Below are positions 52,070-60,718 of a DNA stretch of 64,000 nucleotides, in pieces. The translations under genes were made by a program, and so were the position numbers. Numbering within the stretch: the stretch's first letter is position 1; each line of letters opens with the position of its first letter. Source of the stretch: Hahella sp. CCB-MM4 (GTDB lineage: Bacteria; Pseudomonadota; Gammaproteobacteria; Pseudomonadales; Oleiphilaceae); the NCBI RefSeq assembly GCF_002260525.1, contig NZ_MRYI01000010.1, forward strand, positions 1-64,000, given 5' to 3'. The notes beneath the pieces are model-generated. The model ran no database searches and was not told the origin of the DNA. It saw nothing but the letters and a program-made list of their open reading frames with translations.

Positions 52070-53239
52070 CTAGTCCAGGGACTTCCACACCCTCAGCGAG
52101 CCTAACCATTCAAGATCCGACACTTCGGCCAGCATCCGGTTTTTCAATTCATGATCTTCCAGCCCATCGGTCGTGTTGAGCATGACTTCGATATGTACCT
52201 TATCCCTCAAATAGTGGAGGAGCTGGCGTTTTATCGCTTTGGGGGGGAGAATATTTGCCCACCGTTGCTCTAACTCTTTCGTCAGATCGCTGCGTTGGGG
52301 GAGGCGTGATACCGTTGCCATCTGCTCTTCCAATGTGCCGTCTTCTTCTGCATCAATATGCAAAGTGATGTCTGAAACGTGTTGTATGTGCTGTTTTAGT
52401 GCTGAAACTGCGCATAATCCGATGTGGTGCCCTTCAGAGACGCTGATGGTAGGGTCCACCTGGAGGTGCAGGTCCAACACCATTTCCGGGCCGACAAACC
52501 GTCCACGGATGAAGTGAGTGTCGCGAACCCCCTCTACCTGGCTGATCACCTGGCGGATTTCATCCATCTTTTTTTGTGGCACAGATGTTTCCACCAGTTC
52601 CTTGATACTGTTCCATGCCAGGTCCCAGCCTATTTTTCCTACGAGAATTGCCACAATGATGGCCGCGGCAGCATCCAACCAGGGGTAGCCGGCCATTGCA
52701 CCGAGCAGGGCAAACAGAACCACAACGGAAGACAAGGCATCTGACCGTGAGTGCCAGGCATTGGCGATGATCAGGTCCGAGTTGAGTTGTTTTCCTACCT
52801 TTAGAGTATACCGGTAGATCCACTCTTTACCGGCGATGGAAAGGCTGGCTGCAAGTATCGCCTGCCACCCGGGAATGACTCTGGCATCGCCGGCAAACAG
52901 TCGTGTGGTGCTGTCATAGGCCATGGCTCCAGCTATGGCAATTAACAGACTGCCCATGACGACAGTGCCCAGGGTTTCGAATTTGCCATGACCATATGGG
53001 TGTTCTTTATCCGGTTCCTGATGGGAGTAGCGGGTGATCAGAATCACCATGGTGTCGCTACCGGCGTCGGTAAACGAATGAATTCCATCGGCAATCAAGG
53101 CATAGGAGTTTGCCAGTACACCGATGACAATCTTGAGTAAACCCAGGGCGATATCCAACACCATTCCAATGACGGTGACTCGTTGGGCCAGGCGGCTTCT
53201 TTCTTCTCGTGATAGTGTGGATAAAGAGGCTGAAGTCAT
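52070..53239 (-). CDS. Cation diffusion facilitator (FieF-like)
   Basis: A 389-residue proton-driven exporter of divalent metals (Zn, Fe, Cd or Mn). Six membrane helices precede a cytosolic C-terminal domain. Metal-site patterns are visible: ADGIHSFTDAGSD in helix 2 (about 50-62) and WHSRSDALSS in helix 5 (about 161-170). The C-terminal half is about 90 residues longer than E. coli FieF and contains a second ferredoxin-like segment near 290-385. Ends 49 bp from the convergent DUF4126 gene. Confidence 0.88.
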   Translation of the reverse strand: MTSASLSTLSREERSRLAQRVTVIGMVLDIALGLLKIVIGVLANSYALIADGIHSFTDAGSDTMVILITRYSHQEPDKEHPYGHGKFETLGTVVMGSLLIAIAGAMAYDSTTRLFAGDARVIPGWQAILAASLSIAGKEWIYRYTLKVGKQLNSDLIIANAWHSRSDALSSVVVLFALLGAMAGYPWLDAAAAIIVAILVGKIGWDLAWNSIKELVETSVPQKKMDEIRQVISQVEGVRDTHFIRGRFVGPEMVLDLHLQVDPTISVSEGHHIGLCAVSALKQHIQHVSDITLHIDAEEDGTLEEQMATVSRLPQRSDLTKELEQRWANILPPKAIKRQLLHYLRDKVHIEVMLNTTDGLEDHELKNRMLAEVSDLEWLGSLRVWKSLD

Positions 53240-53653
53240 TTTGTCTTCTTGATGCTGAAAAATTTAATTCCAATGGAATATAAGCGGCTGGCACACAATT
53301 TTCTAATAGCCGATTTAGGCCTGACATGCCAGTAGCACAGAATATATCTGCATCCGGCCAGGTAAAAAATATGCCATTAGTGACATAGTCGGGGAATGAA
53401 AATCTGTATATATTAATCTGTAGGTCGTTGCTGCCAATAGGGATTTTAAGCAAGTATCTCTCGTTGTTGAAGGAACCTCTGAAGAATCGTTGCCATTGCC
53501 GTGTCAAAAGTTGGCTCTGACGGTTTGGCTGGCGTTTTAGAGGGGCTCGTAATTGCCATTTGGTGATGAGATCCTGTCAGGAGGATGTTTATTGTCAGCT
53601 GGAGTCTTCTGCTATACTGGTCAAAAAACAATCAATAATAGAGGGTGGGGACT
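53240..53653. other. 414-bp divergent intergenic region
   Basis: Between the CDF transporter gene and the PilZ gene. A 61-codon minus-strand frame (53446-53631) exists but is not convincing. A promoter-like pair for the PilZ gene lies at 53592-53618. Confidence 0.45.
53592..53618 (+). promoter_or_regulatory. Candidate promoter of the PilZ gene
   Basis: TTGTCA, 15 bp, TATACT. The hexamers are good but the spacer is short; TATTGT with a 17-bp spacer is an alternative -35. It lies 36 bp before the start codon. Confidence 0.4.
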
Positions 53654-53920
53654 ATGAGTTCGCAAGAAGAGCGACGCCGTTTTGAGCGTTTGCACACGTC
53701 AATGAATGTTATTCTCGATCATCCGGCATCCGGGCAGTATACCGTCAGAGCTACAGATCTTTCGGAAGGTGGGGTGTTTATTGCCGATCCATCAATTAAA
53801 TCAGCCAAGATAGGGGACAGGGTTTCATTGAGGGTCAAGGGCATGCTTGCCGCAAGTCCGGAAGTATTTATGGAAGTTGTCAGGCAGACCCGGGACGGTC
53901 TGGGATTGAAATTTTCCTGA
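53654..53920 (+). CDS. Single-domain PilZ protein (c-di-GMP receptor)
   Basis: An 88-residue cytoplasmic protein consisting of one PilZ domain. Both c-di-GMP signatures are intact: R8-xxx-R12 (ERRRFERL) and D35-x-S37-xx-G40 (DLSEGG). ATG at 53654 has GAGGGTGGGG upstream; a GTG nine bases earlier is also in frame. Stand-alone PilZ proteins usually act on partner proteins in motility or surface attachment. Followed by a long terminator. Confidence 0.88.
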   Translation: MSSQEERRRFERLHTSMNVILDHPASGQYTVRATDLSEGGVFIADPSIKSAKIGDRVSLRVKGMLAASPEVFMEVVRQTRDGLGLKFS

Positions 53921-53953
53921 TTCGTCTTTTCTGTCCGCCCAGTTAATTAAAAG

Positions 53954-53996
53954 CATACAAAAAAAGCACGCCAAAGCCGCGTGCTTTTTTTGTATG
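53954..53996. terminator. Bidirectional terminator with 18-bp perfect stem
   Basis: CATACAAAAAAAGCACGC and its exact reverse complement flank a 7-nt loop (CAAAGCC). The GC core AAGCACGC has A and T runs on both sides. Confidence 0.9.
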
Positions 53997-54200
53997 TGAC
54001 GGTGCCGTCACATTCGCTAGTGATTTAATAGCGATCAGATATAACATAATTTGATCGTTATGTCGGAGGGTGTTTATTGGTTAAATGCTTGTAAGTTATT
54101 GATTTTTAATGATAAAAATTACTGATTAAAAAATGTACAATTTGCTGTGGGGCTAAGGGGTCTAAGGGCTCTGGGATTTTTCCCTGATGATATCAACAAA

Positions 54201-54225
54201 CTTATCCACAGATTTCGTGGATAAG
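54201..54225. promoter_or_regulatory. Inverted pair of DnaA-box-like sequences
   Basis: CTTATCCAC and GTGGATAAG flank 7 bp. The left arm reads TTATCCACA, a perfect DnaA box; the right arm, read on the minus strand, is TTATCCACG, a one-base variant. About 130 bp before the pyrD promoter. Confidence 0.55.
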
Positions 54226-54334
54226 TGACAGGATTGTCATATTGCCCAATATTCGTGCATCAGTTTTCCACTGATGATCAGAAATTCATAAACTCGCAGT
54301 CAAAAAAGTATTTGTTGAATCTCTTCGAACAAGA

Positions 54335-54363
54335 CTTTTAATAGCAATCAGGTTGGTTATAAT
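54335..54363 (+). promoter_or_regulatory. Candidate pyrD promoter
   Basis: A perfect TATAAT at 54358-54363 with a GC-rich discriminator (AGCGCGCC), and a weak -35 (CTTTTA or TTTTAA). It lies 71 bp before the pyrD ATG. Confidence 0.45.
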
Positions 54364-54433
54364 AGCGCGCCATTGCGTTCTCTCACCTCGCGACCTAACT
54401 TTCTTATAAATTCTGAACCAACGGAACTATTCC

Positions 54434-55453
54434 ATGAGTTATTCCCTTGCCAGGAAGTTGCTATTCCGTCTGCCAGCTGAAGCCTCCCACGATCTCTCCC
54501 TCAAGGCCCTGAAACTAGCCAATGCCACCGGTGTTCTTCCTCTGTTTATGCCTGAAGTCAAAGGTAAACCGGTTGAAGTGATGGGGCTGACATTCCCCAA
54601 TGCCGTTGGGCTTGCAGCGGGGCTGGATAAAAATGGGGATTATATTGACGGGCTTGCTCGCTTTGGGTTCGGATTTATTGAAGTGGGCACAGTGACTCCG
54701 AGGCCCCAGGCAGGGAATCCCAAACCAAGGCTGTTTCGGCTGGAAGAGAAAGACGCGATTATCAATCGTATGGGATTCAATAACGAAGGAGTGGAGCACA
54801 TGCTCCAGAGTCTTCGTGCCAAGAAATTCCAAGGCATTGTCGGCGTCAATGTCGGCAAGAACAAAGATACGCCTGCAGAAGAAGCAGCCTCGGACTATGT
54901 CGCCTGTATAAAGCAGGTCTATGAATTGGCTTCTTATATCACCATTAATATCTCTTCACCGAATACTCCAGGACTTCGCGCATTGCAGTTCGGACAGTCA
55001 TTGAAAACCATGCTGAAGCAGATCAAGGAATGCCAGGCCCAGTGTCATGAACAATATGGGCGATACGTTCCATTCGTCGTCAAGATCGCGCCAGATATGT
55101 CGGATGACGAGATCCAGTTGGTTGCCGCGACGATTCTTGAATTCGGTATGGATGGGGTGATTGCGACCAACACCACTCTGTCCCGGGAAGGGGTTGAAGG
55201 CCAGGCTCACTGTAAAGAGCAGGGTGGGCTGTCCGGGGCACCGTTGACCAAGCGTTCAACCCATGTGATTCGGATACTGTGTGAGGCTCTTGACTCGAAG
55301 ATCCCCGTGATCGCCTCCGGCGGTGTCATGAGTGCAGACGATGCTTTGGAAAAAATTGAAGCGGGTGCCAGCCTGGTACAGGTATACAGTGGTCTGATAT
55401 ACCGCGGGCCGGAACTGGTCAGAGAGGTGGCTGAAGCACTGGCCAAACGATAA
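54434..55453 (+). CDS. pyrD: Dihydroorotate dehydrogenase (quinone), class 2
   Basis: A 339-residue FMN enzyme oxidising dihydroorotate to orotate with membrane quinones. The N-terminal amphipathic helices (about 1-40) and [16 protein letters not shown] (about 61-76) fit class 2. The catalytic serine block [11 protein letters not shown] lies near residue 175, and the FMN phosphate site GGVMSADDA and YSGLIYRGP are near the end. With pyrC and pyrF, three of the six UMP-pathway genes are in this window at separate sites. Convergent with rmf. Confidence 0.96.
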   Translation: MSYSLARKLLFRLPAEASHDLSLKALKLANATGVLPLFMPEVKGKPVEVMGLTFPNAVGLAAGLDKNGDYIDGLARFGFGFIEVGTVTPRPQAGNPKPRLFRLEEKDAIINRMGFNNEGVEHMLQSLRAKKFQGIVGVNVGKNKDTPAEEAASDYVACIKQVYELASYITINISSPNTPGLRALQFGQSLKTMLKQIKECQAQCHEQYGRYVPFVVKIAPDMSDDEIQLVAATILEFGMDGVIATNTTLSREGVEGQAHCKEQGGLSGAPLTKRSTHVIRILCEALDSKIPVIASGGVMSADDALEKIEAGASLVQVYSGLIYRGPELVREVAEALAKR

Positions 55454-55508
55454 GTGCTGATGCGGAGCCTTGTTCTGTTGTGTTGAGAGATTGAAACCAG
55501 AAATGAAG

Positions 55509-55527
55509 AGGCCCGCCAAGCGGGCCT
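55509..55527. terminator. Hairpin between pyrD and rmf
   Basis: AGGCCCGC-CAA-GCGGGCCT is a perfect 8-bp GC stem between convergent genes. Downstream T content is modest on both strands, so efficiency is uncertain. Confidence 0.6.
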
Positions 55528-55579
55528 TATAAAGGGGCTAGTAATATGCCCCAGTGGGTGATCGAATAAAAGAATTTGG

Positions 55580-55789
55580 TTAGGACGCGATACCGGGTAA
55601 TTTGTGTAGTCCGGAGACGCCGACATAGCCATCCCAGTGATCGGTGCGGCCGTCTCTCCAGCCGTTTATCCATTCTTGACGCATTTGCGGGTTCCCGGTG
55701 GGGCACAGGTCCTTTGATCGACCGCTGATGCCAGCTCTGTAACCCTTGAGGTACGCTCTTTCGAACATATCGCGCTTCTGTCTTCTCAT
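55580..55789 (-). CDS. rmf: Ribosome modulation factor
   Basis: A 69-residue basic protein that dimerises 70S ribosomes into inactive 100S particles in slow growth. It begins MRRQKRDMFERAYLKGYRAG and contains the family block CPTGNPQMRQEWINGWRDGR. An overlapping frame (55527-55805) is a shadow. AAGAAG precedes the ATG. The pyrD - rmf neighbourhood is conserved in gammaproteobacteria. In other bacteria it is induced by ppGpp or cAMP; no such site is visible here. Confidence 0.95.
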   Translation of the reverse strand: MRRQKRDMFERAYLKGYRAGISGRSKDLCPTGNPQMRQEWINGWRDGRTDHWDGYVGVSGLHKLPGIAS

Positions 55790-56207
55790 TCTTCTTGAAC
55801 CTCATTGTGTTCTGGGTTTAACAGGAATACCAATAGCAAGTAGCATGATTGGCCTGCTTCATTGGCTGAGAAAGAATTAAGAGTCTCCTTTTGCTCTATG
55901 TTATTGAATATCCCTAGGGGGGATGGTGTCTTGCTGAAATACGCGTATTAGTTAACTTAATCACATGTTTAAAAATGTGCTACACAAGTAAGTTAAGCCA
56001 AAAAAAAATCGTAAGTACACAAATTATTTCATCTATGTGACGTTTTTTTTATAGTTTTGTGGAATTAAATGGGGATAAGTTTTTGATCATACTGCATCTA
56101 ATGCTGAGACCCCGTTTTGAAATTTTTTGTAACTGTGGCCGGTTAGGGGGAGTCCCCAGGCCATAATTCCTTTGAATCAATGACGTGTGTCCCCGGATCC
56201 TACTTTT
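55790..56207. other. 418-bp divergent region between rmf and rlmKL
   Basis: AT-rich, no convincing ORF. A GC-poor stretch with poly-A and poly-T tracts at 56000-56055 suggests curved DNA. No promoter was assigned. Confidence 0.45.
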
Positions 56208-58400
56208 ATGACCAGTCTATCGACTTTCAACTTTTTTGTTTCCTGCGCCAAAGGGCTGGAGTATCTCTTAGAGCAGGAGTTACTCGGATTTGGTGTCACA
56301 TTGGTCAAGACCTCACCGGCAGGAGTCGTTGTCACCGGAAATCAGGCAGATATGATGAGGATCTGTCTCAATTCCCGATTGGCCAGCAGGGTTCTGCTTG
56401 AGCTGGGGGAAACCCGCCAGGCTACCCGGGAAGGTGTGTATGAACTGGCTAAGTCAGTGCAATGGAGCGACTACCTGGATCCCGGAAAGACGTATTGGAT
56501 TTCAGCATTCGGTTCCTGGGGTGACATACGGCATTCGAGATTCGGAGCCCAGGTGGTTAAGGATGCGGTCAATGACTATTTCAGGGACCGGCAGCAGGAA
56601 ATACCTGTTATCGAAAAGGACACCGCAGCCCAGAGTCTGCAGCTGAATATCGGTAAGACCATCACCCTGGGAGTGGATGTGACTGGGCGTAGTCTGCATC
56701 AGAGAGGGTATCGGCGTGAGGGTGAAGCCGCGCCGCTCAAGGAAACCCTGGCTGCTGCACTTCTGATGCGCGCCGGGTGGCCGGAGCATTGCGGTACTCA
56801 CGGCATGTTCCTTGATCCCATGTGTGGTTCGGGGACCCTGGCAATTGAAGCAGCATTGATGGCTTTGGATATTGCGCCAGGACTAATCAGTCCACAGTTT
56901 GCCTTTTTCAAAGCTCCCTGGTTTGACAAGGAGAGTTGGGTGAAAGAGTTGGGGGCTGCCCAGGAGAGGGCGGTGTTAGGAAAGCGTCGATGGAGCGGGG
57001 TGATTGCGGGAAATGATCTTAATCCAAATACGATTCGATCAGCCAAAAGAAATCTTGCCCGTGCCGGAGTGGACCGTTGGGTTCAATTAACTCAGGGCGA
57101 TGCTGTGAAAGTTACCGCGGTGACTCCGCCTGACCCGCAGGAAGCGGATGATGAGAATGTCTTTAAGCTTCTGTTGACGAATCCTCCTTATGGGGAGCGC
57201 TTGGGCCAGGAGCTTGAATTAAGGGGGCTGTACCAGAATTTAGGCCGGCAGCTAAAGCGCGAGTTTCATGGATGGAAGGCCGGCGTATTTACCTCCAGCG
57301 CAGATCTGGCTCGGGAGTTGGGAGTGCGCGCAAATAAGCAATACAAGCTGTTTAATGGCAAGTTGCCTACCACGTTGTACCTGTTTGATGTCTACACGCA
57401 AAATCTTCCATCGCACGATGCGGCCCTGGAGCAGGGGGAGAAAAGGGTTTTCTCTGAACAGGCTCAGATGTTTGCCAACCGATTGTCGAAGAATCTGAAG
57501 AAACGACGGAAGTGGGCGGCCAGGGAAAACCTGGAGGCCTACCGGATATACGATGCAGATATGCCCGAGTATGCGGTGGCCGTGGATTGGTATCACGGCG
57601 CTGTCTGTATTCAGGAATACGCGCCCCCAAAATCTATCGATGAGAATAAGGCGCACCAGCGACTGTTGGATGTGTTGGAAGTGGTACCCGAGGTGTGTGG
57701 GGTGCCGAAGTCAGCAGTGTTTCTGAAGCAGCGTAAAAGACAGAAGGGCGTGGATCAATACGGGAAGGTTGACCGTGCCGGCCGTGAATTGAGTGTCATG
57801 GAGCATGGCTGCCGATTCTGGGTGAATCTCTCTGATTATCTGGATACCGGATTGTTTCTTGATCATCGTCCCATGCGTTATTGGATTCAAAAACATGCCA
57901 AAGGAAAGCGTTTTCTGAATCTGTTCTGCTATACCGGCAGTGCTTCCGTGCATGCTGCATACGGAGGGGCGGCATCGACCACCAGTGTGGATCTTTCTCA
58001 AACTTACCTTAGCTGGGCCGAGCGGAATTTTGTTCTTAACCATCTTGCCGGTAAACCGCACCGTTTTGTTCGGGCGAATGTGATGGAATGGCTGGAACAG
58101 GAGAAGGGGAAAGGGCTGTATGATTTAATATTCCTGGATCCGCCCACCTTTTCCAACTCCAAGAAAATGGAATCCGTGCTGGATATTCAGCGGGATCATG
58201 TCTCCATGATTCAAATGGCGATGGACCTGCTTGCGGACGACGGCGTACTGATCTTTTCCAATAACTACCGTCGCTTCAAGCTCGATTCACAGATTGAGCA
58301 GAAGTTTCAGGTTGAAGATAAAAGCCGGGAAAGCCTGCCGGAAGACTTTGAGCGCAACCAGCGTATCCATCAATGCTGGTTTATCCGTCACTCCCGGTAA
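56208..58400 (+). CDS. rlmL: 23S rRNA methyltransferase RlmKL (m2G2445 and m7G2069)
   Basis: A 730-residue fusion of two methyltransferases. The N-terminal part has a THUMP domain (about 45-155) and RlmL, with LDPMCGSGTLAIEAALMALD and the catalytic NPPYGERLG. The C-terminal part from about 440 is RlmK, with LNLFCYTGSASVHAAYGGA and DPPTFSNSKKM. They modify the peptidyl-transferase region of 23S rRNA. I chose the ATG at 56208, since homologues start close to the FFVSCAKGLEYLLEQEL block; a GTG at 56187 is in frame but adds unrelated residues. Confidence 0.95.
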   Translation: MTSLSTFNFFVSCAKGLEYLLEQELLGFGVTLVKTSPAGVVVTGNQADMMRICLNSRLASRVLLELGETRQATREGVYELAKSVQWSDYLDPGKTYWISAFGSWGDIRHSRFGAQVVKDAVNDYFRDRQQEIPVIEKDTAAQSLQLNIGKTITLGVDVTGRSLHQRGYRREGEAAPLKETLAAALLMRAGWPEHCGTHGMFLDPMCGSGTLAIEAALMALDIAPGLISPQFAFFKAPWFDKESWVKELGAAQERAVLGKRRWSGVIAGNDLNPNTIRSAKRNLARAGVDRWVQLTQGDAVKVTAVTPPDPQEADDENVFKLLLTNPPYGERLGQELELRGLYQNLGRQLKREFHGWKAGVFTSSADLARELGVRANKQYKLFNGKLPTTLYLFDVYTQNLPSHDAALEQGEKRVFSEQAQMFANRLSKNLKKRRKWAARENLEAYRIYDADMPEYAVAVDWYHGAVCIQEYAPPKSIDENKAHQRLLDVLEVVPEVCGVPKSAVFLKQRKRQKGVDQYGKVDRAGRELSVMEHGCRFWVNLSDYLDTGLFLDHRPMRYWIQKHAKGKRFLNLFCYTGSASVHAAYGGAASTTSVDLSQTYLSWAERNFVLNHLAGKPHRFVRANVMEWLEQEKGKGLYDLIFLDPPTFSNSKKMESVLDIQRDHVSMIQMAMDLLADDGVLIFSNNYRRFKLDSQIEQKFQVEDKSRESLPEDFERNQRIHQCWFIRHSR

Positions 58401-58419
58401 AAGGCGCTGAGCTTTTCAA

Positions 58420-59034
58420 TTAGAACTCGTATTTGATTCCGAGGCTCATCTGATTGGTGCGAATCTCTGTAATGGTATCGCGATGCAGACGGCCATACTC
58501 CAGTGTGGCCCAGAAGTCCCCATATACCTGGATGTCGGTGCCCAGTATGTAACTCATACTGAAAGAGCTGTCGGTCAATTCATCTGGTAGCCGCCTGGGC
58601 TGGTCCGGGTCTGGATATTCGACGGTTCCGATCATTCGGGTAAAGCCGAATTGGGCGAAGACGGTCATATAGTCTGTTGCCGGATACTGGGCGCCCATGT
58701 ACCAGCTGTAGTAGTCCTCAATACCAATGGAGGCGTATTCCTGCTGGCCGAAGGCGTCGGAGGCATCAGATGTATTGATTTCATCTGTACCGACACCCAA
58801 AGCGGCTCTGAATTCGGTTTTGATGTAGTCGGTAATATAAGTCCCCAGAACCAGGGTGCCTGCGTAGCTTCTGCCTTTGCGGTCTCCCAGGACGCGTTCA
58901 AATTCAAGTTGGGTCCAGTTTATGCCGACATAAGCCAGGTCCTCTTTGGACACATCTGCTGAAGCGTTGGTGCTGAAAGCGAACGTCATTACCAGGATCG
59001 GCCAAAACGTGCTGCTGGCTGAGAAACTTTTCAT
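58420..59034 (-). CDS. Small outer-membrane beta-barrel protein
   Basis: A 204-residue exported protein. The signal peptide spans about 1-27 (ends NASADV). The mature chain alternates polar and hydrophobic residues in strand-like stretches (YAGTLVLGTYITDYIKTEFRAALGVG, YMTVFAQFGFTRMIG, FWATLEYGRLH) and ends in YEF, the C-terminal aromatic residue recognised by the Bam machinery. An eight-stranded barrel of OmpA/OmpW-like type is likely. Function unknown. Ends 20 bp from the convergent rlmKL gene. Confidence 0.78.
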   Translation of the reverse strand: MKSFSASSTFWPILVMTFAFSTNASADVSKEDLAYVGINWTQLEFERVLGDRKGRSYAGTLVLGTYITDYIKTEFRAALGVGTDEINTSDASDAFGQQEYASIGIEDYYSWYMGAQYPATDYMTVFAQFGFTRMIGTVEYPDPDQPRRLPDELTDSSFSMSYILGTDIQVYGDFWATLEYGRLHRDTITEIRTNQMSLGIKYEF

Positions 59035-59173
59035 GGAAAGCGGGTGTCCTTGATATGAGGTGTAGTCGTTATTATCTGTCAGGCATTCTGACCCAAGCGG
59101 ACAGGACAGTCACGGAAAAACGTCACAAATCAAATGGATGTCAGGCGTGTTACTGGTTTCGCATGAAGGAGGA

Positions 59174-59746
59174 TTACATTTTTGCCAGGGCTTGCATTTT
59201 TTCCTGAATGACCCTTTTCAGTTCTTCTTTTTCAAACCCTGTAATCCTGGGGGAGAGGAAGGGGAGTCTGAGTCTGTGCAGGTGCAGACAGGGAACTTTA
59301 TCCTGGAAAGGTTTGAGGTCGCCTTTGACCAGTACCGGCAGGAACGGGTCGTCGGCAGTGCGCATGTTATTAAGCACCTGCATTGCTCGGTTCATCGGAA
59401 TAGGCTTGGCAGGAGCGTCTGGATCTTTGGGTTTGATCAGCATGAACAGGCCTTCCCGCTTGACCACTTGTCCGGGAATGATGTGAAACCCCGTTGCGGT
59501 CACAGCTTCCTCGTTGACGTGATTGAAGGTGTCATGGAAGGCATAGGGATTGGGCAGGATGACCAGGTTGCGTTGATAATCCTCTGGAAAGTGCATGCTG
59601 TAATTGGTGTAAATCTGACCTACAGTCCCTGAAAATACGCAGAGCACTTTTTCAAACTGGAGCACGAACTTTTGTGCCCAGTCACGGTCACTTATGCGTT
59701 CGATGTTCCAAATCAGGTCAGAATTATTCTGTTGAGCAATTTCCAT
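59174..59746 (-). CDS. Conserved hypothetical protein, function unknown
   Basis: A 190-residue soluble protein without signal peptide. It has Cys44 (VLCVFSG) and a Pro-rich middle (KPKDPDAPAKPIPMNRAM) with few low-complexity stretches otherwise, and ends in a charged helix (EKEELKRVIQEKMQALAKM). The composition and stop-free length support a real gene. I do not recognise the family. It starts at the ATG at 59744-59746, where no strong ribosome binding site is visible. It stands alone between the barrel gene and the exonuclease-like gene. Confidence 0.6.
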   Translation of the reverse strand: MEIAQQNNSDLIWNIERISDRDWAQKFVLQFEKVLCVFSGTVGQIYTNYSMHFPEDYQRNLVILPNPYAFHDTFNHVNEEAVTATGFHIIPGQVVKREGLFMLIKPKDPDAPAKPIPMNRAMQVLNNMRTADDPFLPVLVKGDLKPFQDKVPCLHLHRLRLPFLSPRITGFEKEELKRVIQEKMQALAKM

Positions 59747-60040
59747 TAGGGTTCCATCTGATCCATTGACGCGTCGGCTGTTATATTTGTCCGGGTGCGC
59801 AAGGTTGTTTACGATTTTCTCTGCCGGTCTTTGTCGCTTGGTAATAGTTATTCTTTATCGCCTGGTAACAGCTTAGTTAAAACTGCTACCAGCTGTCTCT
59901 AAAAAACTGCTGGTAGTCGTCTTTCAAAAAAGCCGTCTTCTTTCAAAAAAATAGCATCTGCCATTAAAAAACTAGCAGTGACGATGGCCAACAACAAGAT
60001 GACTTCGGTATACATTTGTCGAATTTGTTAACCAGTCCAG

Positions 60041-60532
60041 TTACTCAAGCGTCTGGCATTGATTGGCAATCTGGAGCATGACATAGACATTGTTTTCCGC
60101 ATTGAAGCCAGACAGGCCGTGATCCTGTAACAATTCTTCGCGATAGAGCAGAAACTGCTCAAACCCCAGTCCGGGAGGGAAGCGCGTAAAGGGTTGAATG
60201 TTGAAGGGCAGCTCCATTTCGAAGCTGTCGAAGAGCCTGATCAGCCAGTCTTCATCAAGGTCCAACCCATCCACATACACGGTGCAATCGCCCAGATCCT
60301 GGGTCAATGCTTTTACCACATCCAGAGCGGTATCACCCTGATCAAACAGGTGTTCCCTGGATAATCCATGGCTGTGCTGATAGCTGAAATCCCAGTCGAC
60401 CCAATCGTCTTCAGGGATGATCAGGGCGGTATTGATCACGCCGTCTTCTGTCGACCAGGCGATACATATCGGATAGCCGTCTTCGTCCGGGCTGCTGGCC
60501 TCAATATCGATAAACAGGGCGGGTTCATTCAT
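60041..60532 (-). CDS. DnaQ-like fold protein with incomplete catalytic motifs
   Basis: A 163-residue soluble protein. It starts MNEPALFIDIEASSP, which reads like motif I of DEDD exonucleases (D9-x-E11). The following strands GYPICIAWS and TVYVDGLDLDEDW could be the sheet and motif II. The C-terminal part (SGFNAENNVYVMLQI) sits where motif III should be but has neither HxxxxD nor YxxxD. It may therefore be an inactive or divergent member. ATG at 60532 is chosen over a TTG at 60580. An inverted repeat GTACCAG/CTGGTAC lies upstream. Confidence 0.58.
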   Translation of the reverse strand: MNEPALFIDIEASSPDEDGYPICIAWSTEDGVINTALIIPEDDWVDWDFSYQHSHGLSREHLFDQGDTALDVVKALTQDLGDCTVYVDGLDLDEDWLIRLFDSFEMELPFNIQPFTRFPPGLGFEQFLLYREELLQDHGLSGFNAENNVYVMLQIANQCQTLE

Positions 60533-60586
60533 GTCGGCGATGGCTCGGTAAGTGATTGACACTACATTATATTTGTTCAAAGTGAT

Positions 60587-60616
60587 TTGGCTAGTACCAG
60601 GACAGCATAGTATATT
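60587..60616 (+). promoter_or_regulatory. Candidate promoter of the large membrane protein gene
   Basis: TTGGCT, 18 bp, TATATT. An inverted repeat GTACCAG (60594-60600) / CTGGTAC (60650-60656) begins in its spacer and ends downstream of the likely start point, as an operator might. Confidence 0.35.
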
Positions 60617-60718
60617 CTGAAAGTGTATCGGGGTGTGTTGTTGACGCCACTGGTACCGGAATGCAGCAGTACACTTCCGGATGTTCTCTGTTACAGATAA
60701 TGATTAGGGATATCAGGC

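Larger units (their letters stand above)
53997..54433. other. pyrD upstream region
   Basis: About 437 bp, AT-rich, without an ORF. Contains inverted DnaA-type boxes (54201-54225) and a strong -10 element (54358-54363). Confidence 0.5.

Noticed and set aside
53446-53631. 61-codon minus-strand ORF before the PilZ gene
   Set aside because: Weak ribosome binding site, no recognisable domain, and overlaps the probable PilZ promoter; the C-terminal part looks protein-like but evidence is too thin.
55527-55805. 92-codon minus-strand frame overlapping rmf
   Set aside because: Shadow of rmf in another frame; the rmf frame carries the conserved RMF sequence.
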